From Butyrivibrio sp. INlla21 (GTDB lineage: Bacteria > Bacillota > Clostridia > Lachnospirales > Lachnospiraceae), in assembly GCF_900116875.1 (NCBI RefSeq), contig NZ_FPCC01000006.1, positions 1-64,000 on the forward strand: DNA of 64,000 bases. Direction: 5' to 3'. Of this stretch, positions 15,285 to 23,346 are shown in pieces. The notes under the pieces are model-generated. The model worked only from the letters and a program-made list of their open reading frames with translations, was not told the DNA's origin and made no database searches. The stretch's first letter is position 1, and each line of letters opens with the position of its first letter. A program made the position numbers and the translations under genes.

Positions 15285-15433
15285 ATAATACAAAACTACC
15301 GATGGCTAAGTCGGGAAGTTACGCCTATGGACTATACAAGAACTTGTGAGTAGTTGAAATTTAACGAAAATATATAGGAAGAAGTAGGAATTTTCTCAAT
15401 GTGAGTATATTTACACACATTTTGAGTAGCAGG
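15230..15433 (+). ncRNA. TnpB omega-RNA and right end of the IS607-like element
   Basis: From the last tnpB codons to the right GG. It contains CGATGGCTAAGTCGGGAAGT and ACGCCTATGGACT, patterned like other TnpB right-end RNAs, then an AT-rich terminal part. The guide would begin at 15434, which is iscB sequence, so the TnpB should recognise an empty iscB allele. Confidence 0.6.
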
Positions 15434-16634
15434 ATACCGGATATAAACACATAGGTATTTCCATATGTTCTGAAAAACATGAATATGTTTCAGAACAGCG
15501 TGATCTTTTGACAGACGAACCAGAACATCACAACGATTGTCGCAAATACCGTCGTAGCAGACGAAATCGCCTACGTTACCGTAAACCACGTTTCGATAAC
15601 CGTAAGGGCATGATCGTGAAGGATGGTTTTGCTCCATCAATACGTAACAAGCGTGACAGACATATAGATATCTTCCTTATGTATCATAAGGTAGTTCCTA
15701 TAACAAAAGCGACATTCGAAATGGGACAATTCGATACACAGGTACTTAAAGCGATAGCCGAAGGGAAATCTCTGCCTGAAGGTAGTGATTACCAGCATGG
15801 AGAACGTTACGGAGCGGAGACCCTCAGGGAAGCAGTCTTTACCCGTGACGGATACAAATGTATATGTTGTAAACGTACTCCTTTTAAAGACGGAGCCATA
15901 CTTCATGTACATCACGTTGGGTTTTGGAAAGGTGACAGGACTGACAGACTCTCGAATCTTGCTACGGTATGCGAAAAATGTCATATATCGAAGAACCACA
16001 AGCCAGGTGGAAAACTTTATGGTTTTGAACCAAAGCTCCCGAATATGTCTCCGGCAACGTTCATGACGATGGTAAGGTTCGACATGTTCAAAAGGTTAAA
16101 AGAGCTTGCACCTGACGAGGAGTTTCGCATGACTTACGGAGCAAAGACCAAACTTTCCCGTAAGGATCTAAGCATCAAGAAGTCTCATGCTAACGACGCT
16201 TATGCCATGGGAGAGTTCCACCCAAGGCACAGGACTAATACCGTTCATTATGAGAAACGCCGTAGAAATAATCGTATCCTCAGTAAGTTTTACGATGCGA
16301 AGTATATAGACATACGTGATGGTTCTATAAAAAAGGGCAGTCAACTATCCTGTGGAAGGACAAAGCGCAGTATACCTCGTAATTCAGAACTGAATGAACG
16401 TATCTATCGTGGAAAGAAAGTCTCGGAAGGCAGATATTCAATCCGAACACAAAGATACAGTTACAGACCGCATGATATTGTCTGGGTTGATGGTGTCAGA
16501 TATACAGTAAAAGGTGTTATCAGTAACGGAACACGGGTAGCATTAAATGAACGTCTTCCCGTATCAATACATAAGATACAGAAGATCATACATATCGGAG
16601 GCTGGTATATGTCGTAAGATCGACAGGGCTTCAT

Positions 16635-16658
16635 CCCACAGGCAAGCCTGTGGGTTTT
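16635..16658 (+). terminator. hairpin at the right end of the IscB element
   Basis: CCCACAGGC, loop AA, GCCTGTGGG, then TTTT. It can act both as element end and as an intrinsic terminator for iscB. Confidence 0.65.
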
Positions 16659-16691
16659 CGCCCATGACAGACGAAAGGATTTATTTATAAC

Positions 16692-17138
16692 ATGGATAAG
16701 TATCATTCATTAAATGTTTTAAATCTTAAAAATAGGCAAGATTACATGAGTGACGACTGCATTCAAGATGTTGCCAATATGATCAATGCGAGCGGTCAAA
16801 ACCGGAGTCAGAGAAGAAGATTAGAAAAGTCCTTAGGCAAGGTTGAAAACATCATGGAGCATACTCAGAAGCACCTTGACAGGTCCGCATATGCCGAGTA
16901 TCAAAAAGCCGTAGACCAAAATTTTATACACTTCTTTGCTGTTCTCGGTTTAACCATGATAGAAGACTATGGATGGAAGGAAACGCCTGATAACGACCAC
17001 GGGCAGATAACCTCGTTATTCCAGCGTGTTGACAAGAAAATAAAGAAATACAGCGATATGGGGTATACGACAGAAGATTTAGTCAATCTGTTGGACGAGC
17101 AAACAGGAATAGTTTTGGTTGCTGACAAGCATAACTAA
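16692..17138 (+). CDS. hypothetical protein
   Basis: 148 residues, helical, with a charged central region (SQRRRLEKSLGKVENIMEH) and a C-terminal part FFAVLGLTMIEDYGWKE. Only a weak ribosome site (GAAAGG 14 nt upstream). It may use regulatory sequence changed by the nearby IscB insertion. No domain recognised. Confidence 0.55.
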   Translation: MDKYHSLNVLNLKNRQDYMSDDCIQDVANMINASGQNRSQRRRLEKSLGKVENIMEHTQKHLDRSAYAEYQKAVDQNFIHFFAVLGLTMIEDYGWKETPDNDHGQITSLFQRVDKKIKKYSDMGYTTEDLVNLLDEQTGIVLVADKHN

Positions 17139-17152
17139 GTATCAATTACAGC

Positions 17153-17181
17153 TTGCATTTATTAACTGTTAATAGTATATT
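17153..17181 (+). promoter_or_regulatory. element-type promoter with perfect spacer palindrome (copy 2)
   Basis: TTGCAT, 17-nt spacer, TATATT. The spacer contains TTAACTGTTAA (17162-17172), a perfect 5-1-5 palindrome placed where a bound repressor would block RNA polymerase. It drives the DGQHR-type gene at 17214. Confidence 0.65.
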
Positions 17182-17213
17182 GTATATAGACTACTATATG
17201 TGTGAGGTGTAAG

Positions 17214-18422
17214 ATGCTAAAGCCCAGAGATAAAGTTGAAGAATCAATTCAGAGGCAATTACGAGCTTTAGAAAAGGATCCTTCTAGTTATAAGGCAAAC
17301 ATCAGCTCTCTTATTGATGCGTTAAACAAGAAGCACGGGATTCCTTTTTCTAAGGCTTCGGACCTATTGTCGCAAAAAGTCCATGTAAGTACTGCAAGTG
17401 ACTTTGAATTATTTGCGATAATGAACGCTATCAACAATAAACTTATCCCAGACTATTTTACACCAATAGAGATTAAAAAGTATTCTAAATACAAGGTTAC
17501 TAAATCAGCTATAACATTCCCTATAGAATTTAACGTAATACAAGTATCAGAAGATCAATGGCTTGGAAGTATAACGGCCAGACAGCTTATGCTCTTTAGG
17601 GATACTCAGTTTGTAAACTACAACTCAAACACTCAAAGGACGATGACAAGGGTAAATCATGGCACTGTTGAAAGCTACAGGATAACTCTTAACAGAAAGG
17701 CTGTAGAGGGGATAAAGAAGTCCTTTACAAGGAATGCCTATATCCCTAACACTATTACCCTTAATCTACCGGATGATGCTGAGTTTGATTATGACGAAGA
17801 TGAAAACAAACTGAGCATAACAAGCATAAGTCATTTTGATATTCTGGATGGTTATCACAGGTATATTGCTATAAGCGAGCTTACAAACAACGACCCTGAC
17901 TTTGATTACACAATGGAACTTAGGGTTGTTTCTTTCAGCGAGGAAAAAGCAAAGCAGTTTATATGGCAAGAAGACCAGAAAACAAAGATGTCTAAGGCTG
18001 ACTCTGCAACATTTAATCAATACAAAGCCTCTAACATTATTGCACAGAGGCTTAACAGTGGAGCACTCAGAGGCATCATCAACAACAACGGTGGTATAAT
18101 AGACACTGCAATTTTAACAAACATCTTAGATTATACATACCTTAAAGGAAGCCAAGACCTTACAAGAAGCGAGGAAATATCTCTATCAAAGAAGATAGGC
18201 AAGGATTTTGAAAAGCTGGAAGATAATGATTCCACGATATTTGATACCAGATGGGATAGAGAATTTACTATCTGTGTAGTTTATTGTTTATTCAATGGCT
18301 GTTATAATGCCAAGAAAATAAAATCTTTTGCCAAGAAAGCAGGTCCAAAGATCAGTATGAGATTGAACCAGAGAGATATATCACGTCTTAACGATGTGTG
18401 GAAAGGGGCTTCAAATGTATAA
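17214..18422 (+). CDS. DGQHR-domain (DndB-like) protein
   Basis: 402 residues from ATG 17214 behind GAGGTG; a GTG at 17202 is less likely. The centre holds SHFDILDGYHRYIAISEL (about residues 203-220), a variant DG(Q/Y)HR motif of the DGQHR/ParB-like group that includes DndB, the regulator of DNA phosphorothioation. The C-terminal half is helical. No dndC, dndD or dndE is present, so a role in that pathway is not shown; DGQHR proteins also occur alone in phages. It overlaps the next gene by 8 nt. Confidence 0.65.
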   Translation: MLKPRDKVEESIQRQLRALEKDPSSYKANISSLIDALNKKHGIPFSKASDLLSQKVHVSTASDFELFAIMNAINNKLIPDYFTPIEIKKYSKYKVTKSAITFPIEFNVIQVSEDQWLGSITARQLMLFRDTQFVNYNSNTQRTMTRVNHGTVESYRITLNRKAVEGIKKSFTRNAYIPNTITLNLPDDAEFDYDEDENKLSITSISHFDILDGYHRYIAISELTNNDPDFDYTMELRVVSFSEEKAKQFIWQEDQKTKMSKADSATFNQYKASNIIAQRLNSGALRGIINNNGGIIDTAILTNILDYTYLKGSQDLTRSEEISLSKKIGKDFEKLEDNDSTIFDTRWDREFTICVVYCLFNGCYNAKKIKSFAKKAGPKISMRLNQRDISRLNDVWKGASNV

Positions 18423-19344
18423 CGAGGAGTTTAAGAGGGCCTATATTCAGACGGTAGTAAAGACAGGGATAAATAAGACAATAGAAGCTGCAGCTACACA
18501 GTTTTTCAACCAAGCAGCACCGGTTGAAGAGGCTCTACAAAAAGACCTTAGCAACTTTAACATAACTGAGATACTTGGTTTGCTCAAACACTTCTGCACT
18601 CCATCAATGGAAACACTCATGATGGGCGTAAGTAACTTCAGAAGATATACCTATTATTGTATTGAACAAAATATGGTTAGTGACGGAATAAATCATTACG
18701 AAGAAGTGACAAACGAGATGTACCTTGAATGCGTTAATAAGAGTCTTGCAGAAGATAAGATTGTCTCGAGAGAAGGTCTCCTTAAACAAGTACACTTATT
18801 AGAGAACCCTGTTGAGAAGTTTGTCTTATTTGCAGTATTTGAAGGATTAGGTGGTGTAGGCTGCATGGACCTTGTTGACATTCAGCTCAACCAATTCAAG
18901 GATAATAAAGTCACATTAAGGTCAGGGCGTGAACTTTCCGTACCGGAAGAGCTTATAGATATTGCCAGAGAATCTGCAGATGAATATTTCTATTATCCAC
19001 CGAATGCTACTAGCGAGAAACATGAAAGGGTAAGATTTAAAGACGAACCCGGAATTATCAAGTCCTTGTATAACGTCAAGGACTACTCGTCTGACAGAAG
19101 AAAAGCATACAACATAGTAAATAAGCTAAGAAGAATCTCTGACAGAGAAGGAACCAAAGCGTTTTTAAACGGACATTTGGTAGAGTCTGGAAGAATAGAC
19201 CTTATCAAAAGAACTATGAAAGAGCAGGGCGAAGAGGATCCTCGCAAGGCTATGCGTTCATGTAGAGATGAGATGAAGATAAGGTACGGAGAAATCCAAG
19301 CTGTCGGGCGATGGTTGTTGAAATATGAGAAATACTTAGGGTGA
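18415..19344 (+). CDS. tyrosine-recombinase-like fold protein, probably non-catalytic
   Basis: 309 residues from ATG 18415. The region from NKSLAEDKIVSREGLLKQV through FVLFAVFEGLGGVGCMDLV and NKVTLRSGRELSVPEEL resembles the core of integrase-like proteins found in the early regions of large Bacillus-type phages. The classical R...HxxR...Y residues are not evident. It ends at an intrinsic terminator and is coupled to the DGQHR gene. Function unknown; replication or recombination accessory is a guess. Confidence 0.45.
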   Translation: MYNEEFKRAYIQTVVKTGINKTIEAAATQFFNQAAPVEEALQKDLSNFNITEILGLLKHFCTPSMETLMMGVSNFRRYTYYCIEQNMVSDGINHYEEVTNEMYLECVNKSLAEDKIVSREGLLKQVHLLENPVEKFVLFAVFEGLGGVGCMDLVDIQLNQFKDNKVTLRSGRELSVPEELIDIARESADEYFYYPPNATSEKHERVRFKDEPGIIKSLYNVKDYSSDRRKAYNIVNKLRRISDREGTKAFLNGHLVESGRIDLIKRTMKEQGEEDPRKAMRSCRDEMKIRYGEIQAVGRWLLKYEKYLG

Positions 19345-19362
19345 GCAAATCTCACCTTTTCT
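19340..19362 (+). terminator. intrinsic terminator
   Basis: GGTGAG, loop CAAAT, CTCACC and TTTTCT; the stem starts within the stop codon region of the preceding gene. Confidence 0.8.
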
Positions 19363-19390
19363 CCTAGTAATAACTAGTAAAATTTAACAA

Positions 19391-19419
19391 TTGATATTGT
19401 TTGCAACAAGAGTTATAAT
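19391..19419 (+). promoter_or_regulatory. predicted sigma-A promoter
   Basis: TTGATA, 17-nt spacer, TATAAT, about 80 nt before the gene at 19498. A partial copy of the element operator (TTAACAATTGA) lies upstream of the -35. The leader is long enough for regulation but shows only a short GAACAAATGTTC palindrome. Confidence 0.6.
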
Positions 19420-19497
19420 TAAAATACCTCTTGAAAACCACGAACAAATGTTCTAATATGTTACTACAGGCTGACTCATTGACTCGGGGGAACTGCT

Positions 19498-19758
19498 ATG
19501 AATATTACACTAGAAGAACTGATTGAAGACATTGCTTACGTAGCTATTGTTATCACTATAGAGACTCCTATCGTCCATAGTGATTTTGCTATGAAAATCG
19601 ACCACATCGTTAGATCTGATAATGGCGTTTACATTGAAGGGGATAATGGTTGTTCTATTGAGATTTTAGAAGGAACAGACATTAAGAAAGAGAAAGACGG
19701 CTTGATATATTTCGCCTCAAGGAACGATTGTAATATTTGCATAAAACTCGGCAATTAG
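19498..19758 (+). CDS. hypothetical protein
   Basis: 86 residues behind CGGGGGAA. Predicted beta-rich (YVAIVITIETPIVHSDFAM, NGVYIEGDNGCSIEIL), acidic, no known motif. Monocistronic between two promoters. Confidence 0.55.
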   Translation: MNITLEELIEDIAYVAIVITIETPIVHSDFAMKIDHIVRSDNGVYIEGDNGCSIEILEGTDIKKEKDGLIYFASRNDCNICIKLGN

Positions 19759-19777
19759 ATTTGTTGAGTTTTTAACA

Positions 19778-19806
19778 CTACAATTATTTAACAGTAGTGG
19801 TATAAT
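19778..19806 (+). promoter_or_regulatory. element-type promoter with spacer operator (copy 4)
   Basis: A weak -35 (TACAAT, spacer 16) and perfect TATAAT at 19801; the spacer carries TTAACAGTAGT (19788-19798), matching the left half and centre of the shared palindrome. CAC precedes the -35 as in the other copies. Confidence 0.55.
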
Positions 19807-19838
19807 TGTATTAGACAATTGTTGTTGGGGGGATATAT

Positions 19839-20024
19839 ATGATGTCAAACGATTCTTCAATCTTTTATCAGTGTTCTAAATGCCATAAGATTTTTCCAAA
19901 AGATAGTATTGTAATAACAGAAAAGAAATTATATTCTAGCACAATCAAGGAGAAAAGTTGCCCTTATTGTGGTGGGAACGTTGTGTTCGTTAAGGATCAC
20001 AAGTTTGGTAAACCAAGTGCATAA
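19839..20024 (+). CDS. small zinc-ribbon protein
   Basis: 61 residues behind GGGGGG (ATG at 19839 or 19842). FYQCSKCHKIFPKD and SCPYCGGNVVF give a complete CxxC...CxxC ribbon. Expressed from its own operator-bearing promoter. Confidence 0.6.
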   Translation: MMSNDSSIFYQCSKCHKIFPKDSIVITEKKLYSSTIKEKSCPYCGGNVVFVKDHKFGKPSA

Positions 20025-20241
20025 AACGCTATAAAAATAGAAGTACCCGCGCCGGATGCCAGTCACAGAGCGGATACCTCAGATAAAAGTGTTATGCATG
20101 AAGGCTTTAATCTCCCTTCGCTCAGGAGGTTTATTCCTCCCTACGACTTCATAATATACTATAAATAATTAAAAGTCAACATCTTGTGTTTTTACATAGT
20201 CAACCGCAAGATGTAGAACTAAGAATAAAAGGAGAAAATGT
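20025..20241 (+). other. 217-nt non-coding stretch with helices
   Basis: No gene. It contains GTA(C)CCGC/GCGG(A)TAC (20043-20078), GAAG...CTTC enclosing GGAGG/CCTCC (20100-20149), and ACATCTTG/CAAGATGT with a 20-nt loop (20180-20215). The last repeat lies just before the DUF1351-ERF operon and could be an operator or part of its leader. No known riboswitch or RNA family was recognised. Confidence 0.4.
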
Positions 20242-21030
20242 ATGGAAGAATTACAAGTCAGAGTCGAGCAATCGCCCGGCATAATCAAGTTCAATTTTCA
20301 AGAGATTAAAGAAGCTCTGCAGATTCAGATGACTGCTTATACCTCGCTTGAAATCACGGAAAGTGGTACTGACGAAGCCAAGGCAGACTTAGCAACTCTG
20401 CGAAAGATCCGCAAGGCAGTTGAAGACGAGAAGAAAGCTGTAAAAGCTGAATTCCAGAAGCCGCTAAAAGAGTTTGAAGACAATGTTAAAGATCTTCTCG
20501 CAGTCATTGATGAGCCTATCGGGATGATAGATGGAAAATTAAAAGAGTTCGATGCAAAGAGGGTCGCTGAGAAACAGACTCACCTCAAGGAGTTATATGA
20601 TGCGAACATTGGCGATTACGCAGAGTATCTTCCATATGAGGCCGTAGCTTCACCCAAATGGAACAATAAGACATATTCTGACAAGGATATTGTTTACGAT
20701 ATTTCCGAGGCTGTTATAAAGGTAAGGTCAGACATTGATGTTATTAAGTCTCTCGGCTCCGAGATTGAAAAAGAGTGTCTTGATGTTTACAAGAAATCAA
20801 ACAATGACTTAAAGGCAGCTATTCAAAAGAATAACGATTATCTATCAGTAAAGAAGCTTGCCGAAGAAAAAGTCAAAGAAGAAACCAAGACAGAAGAAAA
20901 GAAAAAGGTTGAACTTCCAAAGACCGAAGAAGACACAATCTACTTCAAGATAACAGGCGCTGACAACATTAAGGTTGTCAGAGATTTTATAGCACTTAAC
21001 GGAATAACTGTAGAAGAAATTCCGGGATAA
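20242..21030 (+). CDS. DUF1351 phage protein
   Basis: 262 residues behind AAGGAG. N-terminal LQVRVEQSPGIIKFNFQEIKE, long coiled-coil middle (TLRKIRKAVEDEKKAVKAEF, KELYDANIGDYAEYLPYE), charged tail with a C-terminal DTIYFKITGADNIKVVRDF. This is the DUF1351 family, usually encoded directly before the phage single-strand annealing protein, exactly as here. Its role in recombination is inferred from context. Confidence 0.8.
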   Translation: MEELQVRVEQSPGIIKFNFQEIKEALQIQMTAYTSLEITESGTDEAKADLATLRKIRKAVEDEKKAVKAEFQKPLKEFEDNVKDLLAVIDEPIGMIDGKLKEFDAKRVAEKQTHLKELYDANIGDYAEYLPYEAVASPKWNNKTYSDKDIVYDISEAVIKVRSDIDVIKSLGSEIEKECLDVYKKSNNDLKAAIQKNNDYLSVKKLAEEKVKEETKTEEKKKVELPKTEEDTIYFKITGADNIKVVRDFIALNGITVEEIPG

Positions 21031-21041
21031 AAGGAGGATAT

Positions 21042-21800
21042 ATGGCAGCAAAAAAAGCAGAAGAAACAAACGTGCAACCTATTGACACAAAAGACATGAA
21101 CATCTACCAGAAGATGCAGGCTATCACACAGGAAATCTCGGCGGTAGCCAAGAACCTTAACGTAGGGTTCGGAAAGAATCAGTACAAGGCTGTAGGAGAG
21201 GCAGATGTCCTTGCAGCAGTTAAGCCTATAGAGGCTAAATGGGGAGTGTATTCTTACCCCATGGAAAGAGGAATTATTGATTCTGGTATACTAGAAAACT
21301 TTAAAAACGATGGTTCTATAAGCAAATCACAATTCCTTAGAGTAGCAACAAAATACCGCTTCATAAACATGGATAAGCCTGAGGAATACATTGATATGGA
21401 CTCATACGGTGATGGTGTCGATACTCAGGATAAAGCTCCCGGAAAGGCAATGACTTATTCTGACAAGTACTCGCTTCTTAAGGCATACAAGATTATCACA
21501 GGAGATGATCCCGACCAGAATTATTCACAGGAGTACACATCGTACAATGTACAGTCAGCTCCTAAGCAGACATCTAAACCTGCACCTAAGGCAGCTCCCA
21601 AGGCTGAGCCTAAAGCAGAAGGTGGTGACATTCAAGGCTATCCTTCAAGAGAAGAAATGATCGACGCTTGCAAGAAGCACTTTAACGGAGATAATCTTCA
21701 AAAACTCTTAACCTATTACAAGGTTGATTCGATAGACGCTCTGGACACTGCACAGCTTGCAGTAGCTTATGGTACAGCAATGAAGAATAAAACAGCGTGA
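21042..21800 (+). CDS. ERF-family single-strand annealing protein
   Basis: 252 residues behind AAGGAGG. ERF core at residues about 18-160: NIYQKMQAITQEISAVAKN, YKAVGEADVLAAVKPIEAKW, GVDTQDKAPGKAMTYSDKYS, LLKAYKIITGDDPD. A Pro/Ala/Lys linker and a small C-terminal helical domain follow. ERF proteins anneal complementary single strands during phage recombination. Located between DUF1351 and NinB/SSB genes as in many Siphovirus-type early regions. Confidence 0.88.
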   Translation: MAAKKAEETNVQPIDTKDMNIYQKMQAITQEISAVAKNLNVGFGKNQYKAVGEADVLAAVKPIEAKWGVYSYPMERGIIDSGILENFKNDGSISKSQFLRVATKYRFINMDKPEEYIDMDSYGDGVDTQDKAPGKAMTYSDKYSLLKAYKIITGDDPDQNYSQEYTSYNVQSAPKQTSKPAPKAAPKAEPKAEGGDIQGYPSREEMIDACKKHFNGDNLQKLLTYYKVDSIDALDTAQLAVAYGTAMKNKTA

Positions 21801-21810
21801 GGTGAGGGAT

Positions 21811-22029
21811 ATGTTTGATTTTGTAGTTCTTGGTAAATACGTCAAGGTTAAAGAAGCGCTTCGCAGCATTGAGGTTGTCCGCAGTTTCTACAAGGAGTTG
21901 TGGGCAGAAGCTGACAATGAAAAAGACAGCGCCTCCTTGGATGAAATTGACGAAAGGCTTGCAGAACTAGACGTGATGCAGGTTGAACTTGAAAAAGTCG
22001 AAGATGAGTGCGTGGGGACATTGCTATGA
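21811..22029 (+). CDS. small hypothetical protein
   Basis: 72 residues from ATG 21811 (a GTG at 21802 is also in frame), behind GTGAGGTGAGG. Helical and acidic (DEIDERLAELDVMQVELEKVEDE). Overlaps the next gene start. Not recognised. Confidence 0.5.
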   Translation: MFDFVVLGKYVKVKEALRSIEVVRSFYKELWAEADNEKDSASLDEIDERLAELDVMQVELEKVEDECVGTLL

Positions 22030-22565
22030 TGATGGGGACTGCGCTTGAAATTGTTTCATTTTTAATGGGACAAGATAAGCAAAAGCTTTGGGATATTGAA
22101 GAACATAAAGAGAAGAAGCGCAGAAGTCTTTCAAGCAACTCCTATTATTGGAAACTCCTAGAAGAGCTTACTATTGTTACCCATGTGCCAAAGATGAAAA
22201 TACACAACCTGTACCTCAGACAAGTGGGACAAACTGAACGGGTAGGGGATAAGCCGATATTCATGCTTTTGCCGGACGACGATGCTACTGAAGAACAAGT
22301 CTTATTAGCAAGTACCTACCATCTTGCCCCAAGGAGAGAAACCAAGCAGGGGACAGATGGAAAGACGTATCGTTGGTATGTGATGCTTAGGGGCTCTTCT
22401 ACATTCTCTGTAGAAGAAATGAATATGCTTGTCGATCTAGCTGTTCAAGACGCAAAAGCTCAAGGCATTGAGACGCTTACCTTTGATGAATTGGCCCGCA
22501 TAAGAGAGTTGGAGTTGGCAAATGAACAAAAGAACAAAGGCAACATCAATACCACAAGCAGTTAA
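22026..22565 (+). CDS. NinB-like recombination protein
   Basis: About 179 residues; three consecutive ATG codons at 22026-22034 make the start uncertain by two residues. KRRSLSSNSYYWKLLEELT and KMKIHNLYLRQVGQ match the N-terminal pattern of NinB-type phage recombination proteins, and the tail FSVEEMNMLVDLAVQDAKAQ is also typical. In lambda-like phages NinB binds single-stranded DNA. It overlaps the HNH gene by 44 nt. Confidence 0.7.
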   Translation: MMMGTALEIVSFLMGQDKQKLWDIEEHKEKKRRSLSSNSYYWKLLEELTIVTHVPKMKIHNLYLRQVGQTERVGDKPIFMLLPDDDATEEQVLLASTYHLAPRRETKQGTDGKTYRWYVMLRGSSTFSVEEMNMLVDLAVQDAKAQGIETLTFDELARIRELELANEQKNKGNINTTSS

Positions 22566-22854
22566 ACAAGAGGTAGAGAAAAGAGATTCCATAGATGGCG
22601 TCCCTTGTTGCATCTTTTGTAAGACACCTTATGGAGTGCGTGGTGAGGCACACGTTATTAGTAGGGCTCAATCAGGCCTTGGCGTAGAGAGAAATCTCGT
22701 AACAGTTTGCCGGAAATGTCATTCAGCTATGGATAACTCTCAGTTAAGACCATTATATGTAGAAAGAGCAAAAGAATACCTTAAATCTATTTATTCAGAT
22801 TGGAACGAGGAAGACCTTGTTTACAATAAATGGAAAGGCTTTAAATATCAATAA
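22522..22854 (+). CDS. HNH endonuclease-like protein
   Basis: 110 residues. CCIFCKTPYG, EAHVISRAQSG, NLVTVCRKCH form a zinc-bound HNH fold (two CxxC pairs around the His-rich core). This kind of HNH protein is often encoded beside NinB and SSB in Firmicute phages, suggesting a role in recombination rather than homing. Confidence 0.75.
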   Translation: MNKRTKATSIPQAVKQEVEKRDSIDGVPCCIFCKTPYGVRGEAHVISRAQSGLGVERNLVTVCRKCHSAMDNSQLRPLYVERAKEYLKSIYSDWNEEDLVYNKWKGFKYQ

Positions 22855-22866
22855 GGAGAAAAGAAC

Positions 22867-23289
22867 ATGAATAAAGTTACACTCGTTGGCAGAATATGCC
22901 GAGAAATCGATGTTAGGACAGGGCAAGGTGAGAATTCCACGGTTGCTAGATTCAGCATAGCAATTAACAGAAAATTCAAGAATAAGGAAGGCCAGTACGA
23001 TGCAGATTTCCCGAGCGTCATTGCTTTTGGGAAAACAGCGGAGTTTATAGGCAAGTACTTTACAAAAGGCATGATGATCGGCATCGTTGGAAGGATCCAG
23101 ACCGGCAGTTACGTCAATAAGGACGGAGTTACCGTGTACACTACAGACGTAGTGGCAGATGAGGCCGAGTTCGTTGAAAGCAAGACCTCTCAGAACGGAC
23201 AGCATGCAAATACAGCACCTCAGGTTGATCCTAGTGACAACTTCATGAACGTACCGGACGAAGTTGCCGAAGAACTTCCTTTCAACTGA
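22867..23289 (+). CDS. ssb: single-stranded DNA-binding protein
   Basis: 140 residues behind AAGGAG. OB-fold signature MNKVTLVGRICREIDVR, STVARFSIAINRKF, FPSVIAFGKTAEFIGKYFTK, GIVGRIQTGSY, then a flexible linker and the acidic tip EVAEELPFN that recruits partner proteins. Complete and of normal length. Confidence 0.95.
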   Translation: MNKVTLVGRICREIDVRTGQGENSTVARFSIAINRKFKNKEGQYDADFPSVIAFGKTAEFIGKYFTKGMMIGIVGRIQTGSYVNKDGVTVYTTDVVADEAEFVESKTSQNGQHANTAPQVDPSDNFMNVPDEVAEELPFN

Positions 23290-23346
23290 TTCTATCTACC
23301 ATTGTTAGATAGAAAAGATAACGGGTATCGGTAACAGATATCTTGA

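Larger units (their letters stand above)
14053..15433 (+). mobile_element. IS607-like TnpB element inserted in iscB
   Basis: 1,381 bp bounded by GG at 14051-14052 and GG at 15432-15433; IS607 elements recombine at a GG dinucleotide. Near both ends lie related sequences in direct orientation, ATGTGAGTAAATATAGACA (14084-) and ATGTGAGTATATTTACACA (15400-). It holds a tnpB gene but no serine-recombinase tnpA, so it needs help in trans. Excision at the GG restores iscB exactly. Confidence 0.82.
13887..16617 (+). pseudogene. iscB: iscB, RNA-guided nickase/nuclease gene split by an IS607-like insertion
   Basis: 5' part: 13887-14051 encodes the PLMP domain (VAVLSKTGIRLMPTTNYKAR, YRPFTIRLLDRE). 3' part: 15433-16617 encodes RuvC-I onward: DTGYKHIGISIC, bridge-helix Arg run (RKYRRSRRNRLRYRKPRFD), RuvC-II (FEMGQFD), HNH (ILHVHHVGFW, LATVCEKCHISKNH), RuvC-III (SHANDAYAM). 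Joining 14052 to 15434 gives GAA TTC AAG GAT ACC, one open frame of 449 codons with every catalytic residue. As it stands the 3' part has no usable start before TTG 15508, after the RuvC-I Asp, so the gene should be inactive unless the insert leaves. Confidence 0.88.
13592..16657 (+). mobile_element. IscB/HEARO element (interrupted)
   Basis: The unit runs from the 5' hairpin CCCACGGG/CCCGTGGG (13597-13616) through the HEARO RNA and the split iscB gene to a matching hairpin CCCACAGGC/GCCTGTGGG followed by TTTT (16635-16658). Both ends thus carry similar short palindromes as in IS200/IS605-like elements. There is no tnpA, so it is non-autonomous. The exact right junction is uncertain because the 3' half of the interrupted gene is not recognised. 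Confidence 0.7.

Noticed and set aside
15508..16617. IscB 3' part as a complete independent gene from TTG 15508
   Set aside because: It lacks the PLMP domain and the RuvC-I aspartate, which lie upstream in the same frame and are restored by removing the insert.
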